From positions 1,364,001 through 1,428,000 of the forward strand of contig OZ021722.1 in NCBI GenBank assembly GCA_963978545.1: 64,000 bases of DNA. The letters run 5' to 3'. The notes under the pieces were generated by a model. It was not told the origin of the DNA, made no database searches, and saw only the letters and a list, made by a program, of their open reading frames with translations. Shown here in pieces: positions 11,505 through 22,950 of the stretch. The DNA comes from Linyphia triangularis (taxonomy: Eukaryota > Arthropoda > Arachnida > Araneae > Linyphiidae). The number at the start of each line of letters is the position of its first letter. Positions within the stretch are counted from its first letter, which is position 1. Both the position numbers and the translations under genes were made by a program.

Positions 11505-12050
11505 GGTGTGGAACATCGCGCAACTTTCAATTACACTATTATACTGATGTAAATTGGTGTTACGTTTTTATATTTTCATTGTTCATTTAGAAAAAAAATG
11601 ACCACCTTGGTGATATGCATTTTGATAAATCTTATCATTTCTTGTTAAGTGAAACAGAGGGTAAAATAACAGTCATTGATGAGCGATACTAAGCGGAAGA
11701 GAAATGGTTTTTCAGCTTTTTATGCCTTTATAGCATTTTTACGGAAATTTCCGATGGGGGAATGTTTAGAAGACCTTAAGAGACATTACCGCAAAGATTT
11801 TGATAATAATCCTTAGGGACGGTTTTCTTATCAATTACTGAAAAATAAGATATTTTGAAAAAAAGCTACCTTATGCGCAATTTTGAAGAAAACCTTAATG
11901 GTAGATCCCATAGCCACCACGAACCCGCTCATCAAATTTAAACATAGGTCAATTCGCTCGAGAGTTATGCTGATTCTTTACACACACACATTTATTCTAG
12001 ACTACTTTTCTGAAGTAAGAATGTTGCTAAACGTGGAAAAATGAAAAAGA
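11505..12050 (+). repeat. Family W copy 1
   Basis: Family W is a dispersed repeat of about 550-650 bp. It starts with GGGGTGTGGAACA and CAACTTTCAATTACACTA; the middle has ATTTTGATCAAAATCGTTA; near the end is TTCGAGAGTTATGCTGA then CACACACA. Eight copies are seen in both orientations. No coding capacity or terminal structure was identified, so the class is unknown. Confidence 0.65.
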
Positions 12051-12589
12051 AAAAAAAAGACAATTTTGACCAAAAACAATACTTTCATTACCATATGACA
12101 CATGGGCAGTTAAAAGTAAAAAAAATACTCGTTATTCGTGACTAGAGATTAATTCGAATCTAAAATCTGCACCGATATACCTCGGAATTCATTACAAATG
12201 ACAATCCAGCCCTTCTCTCCCCCCCCCCCCCTTCTCTAGAAAAATGTTTGTGAAAGCTAATGAGAAAACTGTACATGATTTCTTCATTCATGGAAATGCG
12301 GAATAAAACAATTCGAGCGAAAGCAGTTGAGGCATCACATGACTTCCTGCCGAGCCACAGAAACATTCTTCTAGAATGTTCTTGTTCTTCTTTTCCAGAA
12401 GGGTCCTTCCATTTTGAATAGCATCTTCAAGAAGAATAAATATTTTCCCTCAAGATGTCCGGAACGATGGAGAGGTAAGATTTCATTCATGTTTTTCAAA
12501 AGATTTAGTTTTTATTTGTGTTGGAGAAAGTTCGCGGGTTTTGTAAATAAAAAAAAAAAAGAACGCCTTCAAAAATCCAAAGTCTTGAA
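12051..12589. other. No element seen
   Basis: Spacer with a C-run at about 12220-12230. Short open frames with no recognised homology. Confidence 0.35.
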
Positions 12590-12730
12590 ATGTCTGTTTC
12601 ATTTTGGCAAGTACTTGTTTGTTCAAATATTTTATGTATCTTACAGATTTCTTCCAAACGAATTCCCAGACTTTGAAATAACATAACTGTGTAAAAGTGA
12701 AAGACAGAAAGAAAAGACAAGTTGTGTGTC
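12590..12730 (+). other. Possible terminal exon A (duplicated with 13388-13520)
   Basis: A pyrimidine-rich stretch ending TATGTATCTTACAG (a splice-acceptor-like site ending about 12646) is followed by codons reading RFLPNEFPDFEIT and a stop (TAA at about 12680). The segment matches 13388-13520 in the intron-like part and in a 13-codon tail of the same length. The exon call is inference: the upstream coding part was not found and a short non-coding duplication is equally possible. Confidence 0.25.
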
Positions 12731-12754
12731 GGATAGACAGTTATGGAATTTTAA

Positions 12755-13379
12755 GAGGAAGTCCTAGTAAGAATCATTTCTTATACTCGCTATGTTACAA
12801 AATTCTAGCCCAGTGCATTTCGAAACTACTTTGTAGAAAAACTTGTCACTTAATAAGTATGTACGAAAATGATCACTTAATGAAGTGACGTAAATTAAAA
12901 ACTCGAAAGTAGGGTCTAATACATTTTAATTTATATTTGAAATCCTTACGTCAATGCATATGCAGTGGCTCCACCTACAATTCTCTTTTGCTATTTTAAT
13001 TTTCCTTTATAATCGATAAACATAAAATAAAAAATAAAAATTGTCATTTCGTTGAGAGATCTTTTTCGTACCAAAATTTCAAAGGTTTAGAGGCTTCTAA
13101 ATGCACTGGGCAAGAGGATTGCAACATAAGGGAATGATCTATACTAAACTTCAACTTAACTTGACATCACTTAGACAGTAGATCGTCACCGTGCTCGTGT
13201 CCATTTTAGCGGAGTGAAGACATAATTCTCGCCAAACGCCTTTCGTTCTCTACAGGGTTGTGGTTTGGCGAGCATTATACTTTCACACAGCCAAAATGGA
13301 TAAATTGCCTATGAGCACTGTGACGATCTACCGTCTAAGTGATGTCAAGTTAAGTTGAAGTTTAGTATAGGACTTTCTC
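12755..13379. mobile_element. Family Y copy i (TTAA-flanked, long inverted repeats), with MITE Z nested
   Basis: TTAA at 12751-12754 and 13380-13383. Ends are inverted: GAGGAAGTCCTAGTAAG at left, AGGACTTTCTC at right. The arms extend inward about 80 bp (CCCAGTGCATTTCGAAACTA versus TTCTAAATGCACTGGG). The middle has ACTCGAAAGTAG and CCTTACGTCAATGCATATGC. No coding capacity. Family Y has eight copies in the window. MITE Z (13142-13367) inserted near its right end. Confidence 0.8.
13142..13367. mobile_element. MITE Z copy 1 (226 bp, TA-flanked)
   Basis: Perfect inverted ends TACTAAACTTCAACTTAACT and its reverse complement, flanked by TA at 13140-13141 and 13368-13369. Inner parts are also inverted (GTAGATCGTCAC versus GTGACGATCTAC), so the single strand would fold into a long hairpin. 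A TA target suggests a Tc1/mariner-type source. It is inserted in Y copy i. Confidence 0.82.
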
Positions 13380-13387
13380 TTAAATAA

Positions 13388-13520
13388 ATACACTTTCTGT
13401 TTCGTTTTTGCAAGTACTTGTTTTTTCATGTATCCTACAGAGTTTTTCAGGAAGGATTTCCAGGCTTTGAAATGACATAAAAATGACCTAAAAGTGAGAA
13501 AAAAAAGACAAAATAATCCA
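13388..13520 (+). other. Possible terminal exon B (duplicate of 12590-12730)
   Basis: CATGTATCCTACAG (acceptor-like, ending about 13440) is followed by codons reading RVFQEGFPGFEMT and TAA. This aligns without gaps to the 12646-12680 tail, sharing F-P-x-F-E-x-T-stop. The two copies flank Y element i. Whether either is expressed is unknown. Confidence 0.25.
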
Positions 13521-13539
13521 AGAATTACTTTGATCACTA

Positions 13540-14072
13540 ACTCACTCAGTGAAAGAATTTCAACCGATCATTGTTGAAACTCTTTTCTATTGCCGAAATT
13601 GTTTTAAGAGGAATAAATAAAAGATATTCGGACGTGAATGCATTATAGGGTGTGGTCCAGTCAATTCAACGTTACGTTGCGCAGTACCGCTGTAAGTAAA
13701 AGAATTTTAACCAATCACCGTTGAAACTCTTTTTGTTGCCAAAACTGTTTTAACGAGAATAAACAAAATGTATTTAAAAATGAATGTGAAAATTCATTAC
13801 GGAGTGTGATCTAATCAATTCAACGTTTCGTTAGGTAATAACGCTCTAAGTGAAATAATTTTAACCGGACATTGTTGAGATTCTTCCCTGTTGTCATTTT
13901 TTTTAATCAGAATAAATAAAAGATATATAGACGGGAATAAATAAGTTCATGTTCATTTTTCATAAATAAATTTTGAAACGTACTTTGTCACATATTTTGC
14001 TATTAGAGATGTTTTTGTTCTTTTAAATATGTTACAAACACCAAGCACACGCTGACAACAGAACCGACACTC
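13540..14072 (+). repeat. Family X copy with tandem array of about 150 bp units
   Basis: Roughly 2.7 tandem units starting at about 13558, 13701 and 13860. Each runs from an ACCGATCATTGTTGAAACTC-like start through AATAAATAAAAGATAT to CAATTCAACGTTRCGTT. Ends in the usual X tail (CCAAGCACACGCTGACAACA). Copies at 4980-5400 and 29840-30080 have two units, so unit number varies. Confidence 0.75.
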
Positions 14073-14225
14073 TCATGCAAAGGTGCCGAGTTCGAATCCA
14101 GAGTTAGGCATGGATGTTCGTTGTAGTTCAGAATCCACATTAAGCTGAAAGTATCGACCCGATTAGCTGTCACCGTGCACAAAGATGTATCATTGAGCGT
14201 ACAAACCGAGCAACCTTTTTGAAAG
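14073..14225 (+). mobile_element. SINE-B copy, 5' truncated
   Basis: A B box (GAGTTCGAATCC) is followed by the SINE-B body (GGCATGGATGTTCGTTGTAG, then CCCGATTAGCTGTCAC) and tail (TTGAGCGTACAAACC). The A-box half is missing. It lies at the end of a family X copy. No target duplication was found. Confidence 0.7.
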
Positions 14226-15984
14226 ACCATGTTTATCTTCTAGGATGAGAAAGTTCGGTCATTCCCAACCAGAATTTTTCCGTCATTAGAGAAGAACTAA
14301 TTCAAGAAATCCTGGAAAAACGGATAAAAAACGGAAACGGAAAAAAAGGGCATTTCAATACTCGCGAACACATTAAAATTATCCCCTTTTACCAAAACCT
14401 TCGAAAATAAAAGTGTTCGGAAAGTGGCAATTTTAAACGCCCGTCTTTCTCATTTCGATTAATCGATACGTTTTCCACTCTCTTCCAAGTACGATAGTCA
14501 TAATCGATTGAAGACAGTTCGACAACCATGACGAATTCCATATAAACTAACAGAGAGATGAACAAAAATAACGATATATCGATTTCTTTTGTTCCAAATA
14601 GGAAGCTACTCAAAGGTTTGTTCTCAAATGTTGAAAGAACGAAGTAAAAATCGCTTCGGGACAATGTGCGGAAGTTTAGTGATGGTTTCAAAGACTAACA
14701 GAAGACACCGAAATTACTTTGACAAACATCATGCTTAGGACTAAAGATGGAGATGGGATGAGAGGAGAAGGGGGGGGGGGAGGGAAGCAAGGTTTTTTTT
14801 TTTTTATTTTATGTTTAAACCTTTCATTACTAAAAAATTTGAACTTCCTTATTAAGTATCAATTCATTGTTATTCGTTAATTATCTCTCTTTTCAAATGA
14901 ATAATTCAAAACCTTATTACTTAAATTTTACTTTTTTTATTCCTGTGGCCTTCGACATTTGTCTCCACTTTATTTTATTATGTAAACTAGTACGTATAAA
15001 ATAGGTCCTCTGTATCCTCCCGATGGTGTGGAAAGAAAGGTGAGCAATAAGGCATCGACCTCCTTCAAAAGCAAAAATCCGCTGGTCAATATCGGCTCGA
15101 CACTGGCCAATCCCGATATGGACAGTTGTAGACTGACCGTTGCTATGGATCTTGGCCAAAATTTCAAGCATTTATGACAAATATATTTTAAGCTATGAGC
15201 CCCCAAACAGGAAACAACGGCATTTTGAGAAATTCGGCTTTGAAGTTGAAAAACATGCATTAAATAGTTACATTTTGATTTCAAAAAATTATTAAAAATA
15301 CTTCAAAAATTACTAATGAGGCATCATTTGAAAGAAAAGAATTTAAATTTTAATTAAACATTTATAAACTCAAAAGTAACAATCTGAAAATTTTTCATGT
15401 GCCTGACCCCCTTAAAGAGGATCTGTTTTCGCTCTTCTACGTTTCATTCAGAAAACTGTACGTCTAAATTCTTTAATATTAACTTCAATTTTCATCACAT
15501 GATTGTTTGTGGAGAGTAAACTTTTTGGATTAAGTTACTTGCAGTTTTCCAATCAAGCCAATGCATTCTATCAAGTATTTTTCTTTTCTTTTCTTTGGTG
15601 GTGGAGAAGGGGGGGGGGGGTAATCAATCTGGGCTCACTATTACTAAAATAAGCTGCAATTTCAGATAAAAGTTAGATTGTATGTAAAAGTTGGCAATGT
15701 ATACAAAAAAAGTTTTAGTAAAAACTATTTTTTTATGGGTGGTTAATGTTTTTACTAAATGTAAATGTCGCGGTTTTCTTTAAGCTGTTGTTCGATTGTA
15801 CTCTATATAAATCAAAATATCACGGTGCTCCTAAAAACTTTTATTCTCTTAGACAAACCAATAAAAAACTAATTTAAAAAGATAAAAAATCGCTAAAAAA
15901 TTGAGCAAAATTGAAAGTATTAAAATTACTTGGTAATGAGTAAAAAGATGATTGTCTCAAACAGTTAACAAAAAGGCAACAGTA
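14226..15984. other. No gene seen; possible TTAA element right end at 15393-15412
   Basis: About 15005-15180 is less AT-rich than its surroundings and open in more than one frame, but I recognise no protein. GTGCCTGACCCCCTTAA (about 15400-15415) looks like the right end of a TTAA element related to the one at 33331, yet no matching left end was found. G-runs at about 14771 and 15610. Confidence 0.35.
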
Positions 15985-16629
15985 TCTATAATTATAAAAC
16001 AAGCTGTCGGTCTGTCTGTCTGTCTGTGGATCTATAGAAACCTACTTAAAATTGGAGTAGAGCTCTGAAATTTTCAACACAAGAAGTTTTGGCCTTCTAA
16101 TTTTATATATGTCAAAAAGAATATTAAAATTTTAATTAGTTCTTTTTAATTAATATTTTAATTATTATTTTTTTTTACAAAGTGACTTTAGATAGAGAAA
16201 CAGATCTGAAATTTTCAACATAAGTAATTTTGGCATTTTAATTTTGCTTTTCAGAAGTACGTGTTAAAATAATCTTAAAGGGGTGTTGTATTAACGGGGA
16301 GATTTTTTGTATGTGTCTCGACAAGGGAGAGGCTTCTAATATTAAGGCTTTACGTAGAAATGATAGATTTTAGTGAGTGAAGCGAGCTTATGCTTACGCA
16401 ACAATGAACCTTTCAGCGAGAGAAGAGAGCCTATTCTTGAATAGTAATGACCCTTTCAACGAGTGTACTTATGTGTCAATGTTTTCAGCGAACAAAGCGA
16501 TTTTGCGTAGCAATGAACCTTCCTGCGAGTGAATCGTCAAAAACTGGGACACCAATGTCGGATTTCTGCTACGCGAGGCCTCATAGATAACTAAGATATT
16601 GCACATGTTAAAATTGGGTATTCAGCTAG
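15985..16629 (+). mobile_element. Probable non-autonomous Helitron (645 bp)
   Basis: Starts TCTATAATTATAAAACAAGC and ends TTCAGCTAG. The 5' flank ends in A and the 3' flank begins with T, as expected for Helitrons, which insert between A and T without target duplication. The 5' part has a (GTCT)n tract. The interior has recurring AGCGA-type words and no coding frame. I could not find a strong 3' subterminal hairpin, which lowers confidence. Confidence 0.55.
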
Positions 16630-17239
16630 TCCAAAATAAAAGTATTAACAGAGAAAAAGAGTGTAGAAAAAGTTGCTTTTTGCGTATCTACATTCATATC
16701 ATGACAAAATAAAAATCGAAAACTAATGAAACGTGATAAATTAAGTACTGAAATAATGTATATTGTTACGAAGATAGTTCCACTTATACTTGTATCCAGT
16801 CAGTTTTATGTAAGTCATCTGTGATTTGTATTGTGTTTCATTTAAATCTTGAGAAAAAGTATCATTTAAATCGTTAAACACATATTTAAAGTGTTTCCGG
16901 TCTCTCCTAACGTTAATTAATCGAACTGAATTGCACAAAGATATCTAGAGAATTTGTATGACATTGAACATAGGTACAACTAGTGGAGTAGTTAAAAGGG
17001 AGAGTATTCCGACACTCCCTGACGACTGAAGTGGTCCTCAGCAGTATCCATTCATTACAATTTCATAAAGCGAATTTCAATCAGTGAGATAAAAAGATGC
17101 AAATTGTTTTCAAAATTTTGTGTTTTCAAAATGTAGAAAGCTTTTTATTGTGTTCCACGTGAACAGTCTGAACAACTTTTGTTCAAGAATACTTACCTTG
17201 TAGGTCTTAAAATATTGTGCGGTAATGTTTCATACTATT
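16630..17239. other. No gene seen
   Basis: AT-rich spacer with no recognisable element or exon. Confidence 0.35.
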
Positions 17240-17243
17240 TTAA

Positions 17244-17474
17244 GTACTCTTCCGCTAGACGGGTATCAGTTGAAGTCGCCTAGCCGAAATGTTTACACGT
17301 TTAAGTGAAGGATAAATGTATCACCAAGGGTAAATTGTTTCGGTTTGAAATAGAGTTGCTATAATAACCCTATAATTGTCTGGAATTATGAATGACATGA
17401 AGATAATTAGTTTGGATGAGTTATCACTGAAATTTGGAAAGCTTTTATCTGGTACCCGCCTAACGTACGTTATC
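17244..17474. mobile_element. Family V copy 1 (TTAA-flanked, 231 bp)
   Basis: TTAA at 17240-17243 and 17475-17478. Partly matching inverted ends: CTAGACGGGTATCAG inside the left end and CTGGTACCCGCCTAACG inside the right end (inverts to CGTTAGGCGGGTACCAG). The segment at 40385-40630 is a second copy. No coding capacity. Confidence 0.6.
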
Positions 17475-17487
17475 TTAAACATATTAA

Positions 17488-18089
17488 GAATTCTTCATAG
17501 TAAGGATCATTGGTGACTCTCTATGTTACAATCTTCTATCCCAGTGCATTTAAAAACTACTTTGTAGAAAACGTAGAAATTTGGTGAGTAGATACGAAAA
17601 TTTAATGAGATGACACGAAATAAAAACTCGAAAATAGCGTCTAATATATTTGATTTCATAGTTGAAAATCTTACTTCGAGACAGGATGATTTTATCTTTG
17701 ACTTTTTTAATTTTCATTTATAAAAGATCCTTATATCAATGCATATGCTGTGGCTTCACTTGATTTTGTCTATTGCTAGTTTAATATTCATTTATAATAG
17801 AAATTAAATGAAAACAATTGATGTCATTTCATGAAGTGATCCTTTTCGTACCAAATGTCAAACAACGTAGTTTCCTAATGCACTGGAGCGGTGTTAGCGT
17901 GCTGGCTTCTAGACCGCGAGGTTCCCGTGTTTGTAAGTGTATGTTGGCTTGTCTCATGACGAATGTTTCTGCGCATTTTATAGCGCTCGTGTTGCCGCCA
18001 GATAATCTGAAAACAACCAACCTAATGCACTGGACTAGAATATTGTAACGTTGCAAGTATAGAGAATGATCCTCTACTAGGACTTCCAC
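17488..18089. mobile_element. Family Y copy ii (TTAA-flanked) with SINE-A nested
   Basis: TTAA at 17484-17487 and 18090-18093. Inverted arms include ATGTTACAATCTTCTATCCC on the left and ATTGTAACG on the right. The sequence between is the usual Y middle. A SINE-A is inserted in the right arm. Its left TTAA lies only 9 bp from the V element's right TTAA. Confidence 0.78.
17887..18020 (+). mobile_element. SINE-A copy 6 (5' shortened, short-tail subtype)
   Basis: Begins inside the head (GGTGTTAGCGTGCTGGC), has an internal deletion over the B box, and ends in the short-tail form TTGCCGCCAGATAATCTG. Flanked by a perfect 13 bp duplication CCTAATGCACTGG at 17874-17886 and 18021-18033. Confidence 0.9.
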
Positions 18090-18093
18090 TTAA

Positions 18094-18612
18094 GTAATCA
18101 CACATACTAAAAAATATTTTACAAAATTCACAATCGCATTCCCGTGAAATATTTCAGTATCAATAGTGAGAAAATGGAATCTTTGCTTTCTAATCAGCTC
18201 CTCCCATAAAAATAAAAAAATGTCCAAACTTCCCACGAAACCCCAGAAATAAAGTGGCGATAAATCCGGAAAATGTCTCTTTCATAATGAGATAATCGGT
18301 ATTTGAAGGTCAGAATCATAGGGGGCGATAATTCGTTTATCTCTGTATCCGCAGAACGACGATTATGACATCGCTAATTGCTTTGGCGGCCATTTCTCAG
18401 AAATCCATCCATTTTCGAATGATTGGCCGCTAATGGAAGATCCATTAAAAAGAGACAGATTAATTTTAATCCCAGTCGTAGTTCGGGAGTTGTTAAAAGA
18501 TGTATTTCTCTTCTCGTTTAAAGAGTCACTTCGATCGTTTGACTTTGAGTTCGTTTTTTTGGAAAGTCATAAAGGCGTATCATCGTGCGTATATGAGCCA
18601 TAAATTTAGATG
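18094..18612. other. No gene seen; single-copy, less AT-rich
   Basis: About 18280-18500 looks single-copy, with words such as GATAATCGG, GGCGATAATTCG and GCTAATGGAAGATC. It could be conserved non-coding DNA but nothing here proves it. Confidence 0.3.
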
Positions 18613-18616
18613 TTAA

Positions 18617-18994
18617 ATTGTAAGGATCATTCCTAATATTTGTTATGTTACAATAATCTAGAGTGCATTTAGAAACTAATTTGTAGAAAACATTGAAATT
18701 TGGTGAATAGGTACGAAAAACATTACTGAATAAAATTACAAAAATTGTTTAATTTAATGTATATCAATTATAAATGAAAATTAAAATGGCAAAACCACGT
18801 AGAGCCACTGCATATGCATTGACGCAAGGATTCCAAATATATAACATGAAATAAATCAGAAGCCGAGTTTGTAATTTATTTCAATTGTCATTTTCGTATC
18901 AAATCACAAGGTTCTATACAAAATAGATTCTAAACGCACATTGCTAGAAGGTTGTGCGACTAGTATAGGGAATGAACCTTTCTAGGACTTCATG
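18617..18994. mobile_element. Family Y copy iii (378 bp, TTAA-flanked)
   Basis: TTAA at 18613-18616 and 18995-18998. Shows TTGTAAGGATCATTCC at left and AATGAACCTTTCTAGGACTT at right, as in other Y copies. Uninterrupted, so it gives an approximate length for the family. Confidence 0.75.
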
Positions 18995-19139
18995 TTAAAA
19001 AGTCGCAGCGACATAAAGTTCGTTTTTTGGAAAAGGCGAGAAACCGAGCACTTATGAGGAATAATTTTCGATGTTAAATTTAAGAGAGGTAAAATTTTCT
19101 TGAAACATTTTCATTTTGGGATATACAAAATAGAAGCCG

Positions 19140-19655
19140 GAAATATCGATCAAAATAAATATCAATACTATATCGTTGCATAGAAAAAAATATCGATAAA
19201 ATGTCGATACATGATTTTTTTTATTTGATTTTGCCAGAAACAAAGTTTTTCGGAGCGAATTTCTGCTTTACATTATTGCTTTTTTGTAAGGTGATTACTT
19301 TTTCAACTGAAATGAAACTATTACCAAAAAAAAAGTTATATTTTCGCTTAATTGGTGCAGTGATTTTAAGAAAATTTAGATAATTTTCAATAGCTTTTAA
19401 GTGTATGGCAAAATATTGAATATTGGTGCCATTTTAACTGTCTCTCAGCCAAGTTCAAACTTTAGTTTTGAAGTTTTTGAAAAGAGAATAAAGAAAATCG
19501 AAAAAACACATGGAACTACAAAAGATCATCAAAAAACTAAAAATGTTTGAAAATATAGATATATCTGCGACTTTTATCGATATTTTTAATATCGATATTT
19601 TTTAAGAAATATATCGATAAAAATATCGTCGCATCGATATATCGCCGACCTCTAA
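19140..19655. mobile_element. ATCGATA-rich element, hAT-like right end
   Basis: TATCGATA-like words occur at both ends (about 19146-19210 and 19575-19645). The right end inverts to TAGAGGTCGGCGATATATCG, resembling hAT-type termini. I could not find a matching left terminus or an 8 bp duplication, so limits are approximate. Confidence 0.4.
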
Positions 19656-19704
19656 TACAAAACGAAAGGTTCTTCAAGAAATAAAGCTTTATAAGGCCTA
19701 ACTA

Positions 19705-20300
19705 GTAAAAAGAAGGACCAGCTTTCAACTGCACTATTATACTCACGTGGTTTGGTGTCATTTACCGTTTTTATATTTCATCATTTATTCAGAACAAATT
19801 TGGCGATAATTTTTATATACCTGTAAAAAAAAAGCGCCAGAATGGCAATATTGGTGGTAAACTTTTCAATAAATCTTACGTTATCCTTTCCTGTAAGTGA
19901 AACAGAGAAGAGAAACGATCGTTGAGAAGCAATGCTAAAGGGAAGAGAACTCTGTGTTGAAGACATTCGTTTTTCAACTTGTTGCGCCTTTAGAGCATTT
20001 TAACGGGAATTTCGGAGGTGGGAATGTTTAGAACACCTTAACTTTAACAATTGTGATCAAAATCGTTAAAGTCGTTTTTTAGCAATTACTGAAAAATTTG
20101 ATTTTTTCAGTAGAAGCCACCTTTTGCACAATGTTGAAGAAAAACCTTAAGAGAAAGTCAAATTTTTACCACTAACCCTCACACCAAATTTGGACATCGT
20201 AGGTCAATTTGTTTTGGAGTTATGCTGACCACGTACATACAGATATAAATTTTTTCTCTACCACTTTTTTGAAATAAGGATATTCTGAAACGTGAACAAA
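19705..20300 (+). repeat. Family W copy 2
   Basis: Near full-length W: CAACTGCACTATTATACTCACG at the start region, GAAACAGAGAAGAG in the middle, ATCAAAATCGTTAAAG, and TTTGGAGTTATGCTGACCAC near the end. Confidence 0.65.
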
Positions 20301-21319
20301 TGCAAATAAAATTAAAATTTTTTTAGAAGTAAAAATTTAAGAGAGGGGGAAAAGAAAGAAATCTTCTTGAAAACAACTTATTTTAGGATATCCAATACAA
20401 AAAGTAGAGTCTTACAGAAATCAATCGATCATAGTGCATAACAAATAAGTACATTCTTTGTAAACATTGATCATTTGACTGACTTGTAAATTGAAACTGC
20501 ATTTTTCTAAAACAATTTTAACCATCTTTTGTAGCAATTGAAATTAAGATTATTTGCAATTGCAAAACAAAGTCACAAAATATTTATGAAATTTTTTAAA
20601 ATGCTTTACTGCGCAGATAGAAAGAATTTTATAAATATATACATAAAAAAATTCTTTTATATAAAAATTTATTTCTACTTTAAATATATGAAATAATTGT
20701 CTATTTTTCTTGAAGAAGTAAAGTACTATTGTTTTTAAGTCTTTATCCATCTACATAATGGAGTACATTAAACACATTAAATTTTTTAAAAGATAGTTTA
20801 ACTATTAGCGCAATTTGTACAATTTAAGTAAAATGATAATTTTGAGAATCTCCATGTTAAATAAATGTTAATTAAAAATAAGGATGTTTAAAATTACTCA
20901 TTATTAAAACACTATAATAACATACATCTATCTGGATTTACATTTGTCAACTAAATGAAGTTGCGTGAAAATGACTGAGTTAACTAAATATAAAAGAAGA
21001 TTCTAAAAATTTGGAGAAAATTCAAACTTAATGAAATGTAAAAATAATCCTAATAAACTTTTCGACTACATTTTTGAAAAATTATTTTATTTGCAGTATT
21101 AAAGTGAAAACTATCATCGTTTTGTGCTTTTGAAGAGGCTTTTCAATCAGGAGATATCTCTAATATGACTTTTTCGAGAGAGTTAATAAGAAAATGAGAA
21201 TAGTAATTTGTTTAGAAGTACAACTTCTATTTTTACCCATACGGTTACATCGGCTAATGAATGTATTGTTTTTGGCCCAAAAAGCATTTTACGACTTTTG
21301 TGCATTTCTCCACGTTTTG
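20301..21319. other. No gene seen
   Basis: Very AT-rich. A stretch at 20340-20440 resembles 19078-19150 (CTTCTTGAAA...TTTAGGATATCCAA), suggesting another short repeat. Nothing else recognised. Confidence 0.35.
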
Positions 21320-22115
21320 GAAAGCATTGACTTAAAAATAGTGGTGAAGAAAAAATGCGTGTACGTGGTCAGCATAACTCCCGAACGAATTGACATGTGA
21401 TGTTCAAATTCGGTTTATGGGTTAGTGGTGGCCAATTCATTAGAGTTTTCGTCAATATTGAAGGTGCGCAAAACATTAAAAAAAAAAAAGCCACATGCTT
21501 TTTAGCATTTGCTAAGAAACTGCTAGAACGATTTTGATCAAAATCGCTATGGTAATACCTCTTAAGGTACTCTAAACATATCCATCTTGGAAAATTCATG
21601 TAATAATGCTATAAAGGCGTAAAAAACTGAAAAATGAATGTCTTTATGAAGGACATCGTCTTAATCTCCAATTAAAACACGTTGCTATAAAAACAAACAA
21701 CGTGTATTTACAATTCCTTTGAATATTACAAAATGTTAGGCCTGTGCATTTCTCAAGCCAGTAGGCTAATACAACGTCCTCTGATAAGAACCAATGGCGA
21801 GTCCCTCTTCCACTAAGGCAAGGCAGTGAAGCGCTGTTCAAATCTGGTAAACATCCATGACAGTCTTTAACTCAGTTCCCTTGGGCATCGTTCATTAATG
21901 ACCCCCCTTCTCTGTTTCACTTACAGGAAGAATCATCGAAAAGTACATCTCCAAATTGACCATTTTAATGGCGTTCTTTTTTTCTTTTGCCCACGTAAGA
22001 ATTATGACGAAAATGGCAATTTTTTCAAATGAATGAAAACATGAAAATGGTAATAACACAATTCCACGTTATCAAAATTAATTGAAAGCTGCGCGTTGTT
22101 CCACACTCCCTAGTT
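21320..22115 (-). repeat. Family W copy 3, with an inserted segment
   Basis: Minus-orientation W (GTGGTCAGCATAACTCCCG at left, GCGTTGTTCCACACTCCC at right). About 21641-21890 does not match other W copies and may be an insertion; I see no terminal repeats for it and no recognisable protein. Confidence 0.6.
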
Positions 22116-22733
22116 TCAACAGGTATCTTTACTAATCCATATTATAGGGAAAATAATTTAATTTCGATGCTTGTTGTGAAATCGGGGATAGGGGAACATG
22201 CTCGTAATTTGAAATCGATTGAAGGGGAGTTTTGGTATCCTAAATAATCGATTTTGAGTTTATTATTGTTGATCAACATTTAATTTCTCCCTTTTAAAAG
22301 GATGCCTCATTTGTAACAATACCTCAATTAGAAGTATTTTTTTTTTTTTTTTTAATTATATATATATATTTTAAGACAAAATTGGAGTACGTAAAGTTTT
22401 CTTCAAAATACATACTAGATTGAAGAAAAAAATTAGGCTACTACGTCTATCCCTTTTTGAGAAAAAAGTACATGAAATAAGCCAAATTAAGAGATAGGAG
22501 GATAGAGGATGCCAACTCCCCTAAGGAATCTGCGTTAATACTTGGCCGAGAGTTGCTAAGTGTCTATTTCAGAATATAATTTTGAATGAATGAAAAAAAA
22601 AAAATCATGGCGTTTTATAAAGTTTGAAAATATATACGTTGGTAGAAAATAATACACTGAAAAAGAAACTAACAACTCAGGAATATAGTATCTAAAGTTC
22701 ATAAAGCCAAAGAAGGACTCCCAGATTTTAAAA
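22116..22733. other. No gene seen
   Basis: AT-rich spacer with a poly(T) tract at about 22338-22352. Confidence 0.35.
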
Positions 22734-22737
22734 TTAA

Positions 22738-22946
22738 CCTTTAACTGCTGTGGTTGGGTGGTTTGAAGTTTTTGGCGCAACATGGTTCATACTGTGCCAA
22801 ATAAGTTGGTGAACATAGGTTTAAAGTTTAAGAAACATAGTATCAGAAAAATTAAGATAAAAGTCAAAGATGCGATATTTTAGATGGTGGAAGCATTCCA
22901 CATAAAATGACTCGAGGTCTGTCAGACCGCTTACAGCAGTTAAAGG
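22738..22946. mobile_element. TTAA-flanked MITE, piggyBac-like (209 bp)
   Basis: TTAA at 22734-22737 and 22947-22950. The left end CCTTTAACTGCTGT is matched perfectly by the inverted right end ACAGCAGTTAAAGG. The interior has no coding capacity. Similar in size and terminal style to 8314-8517 but a different family. Confidence 0.88.
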
Positions 22947-22950
22947 TTAA

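Noticed and set aside
13540..14072. CRISPR array
   Set aside because: Units of about 150 bp repeat over their whole length without unique spacers, and the genome is an animal's.
15005..15180. Host exon at the less AT-rich stretch
   Set aside because: Open in several frames on both strands, no splice or domain evidence, and possibly part of a TTAA element whose left end is missing.
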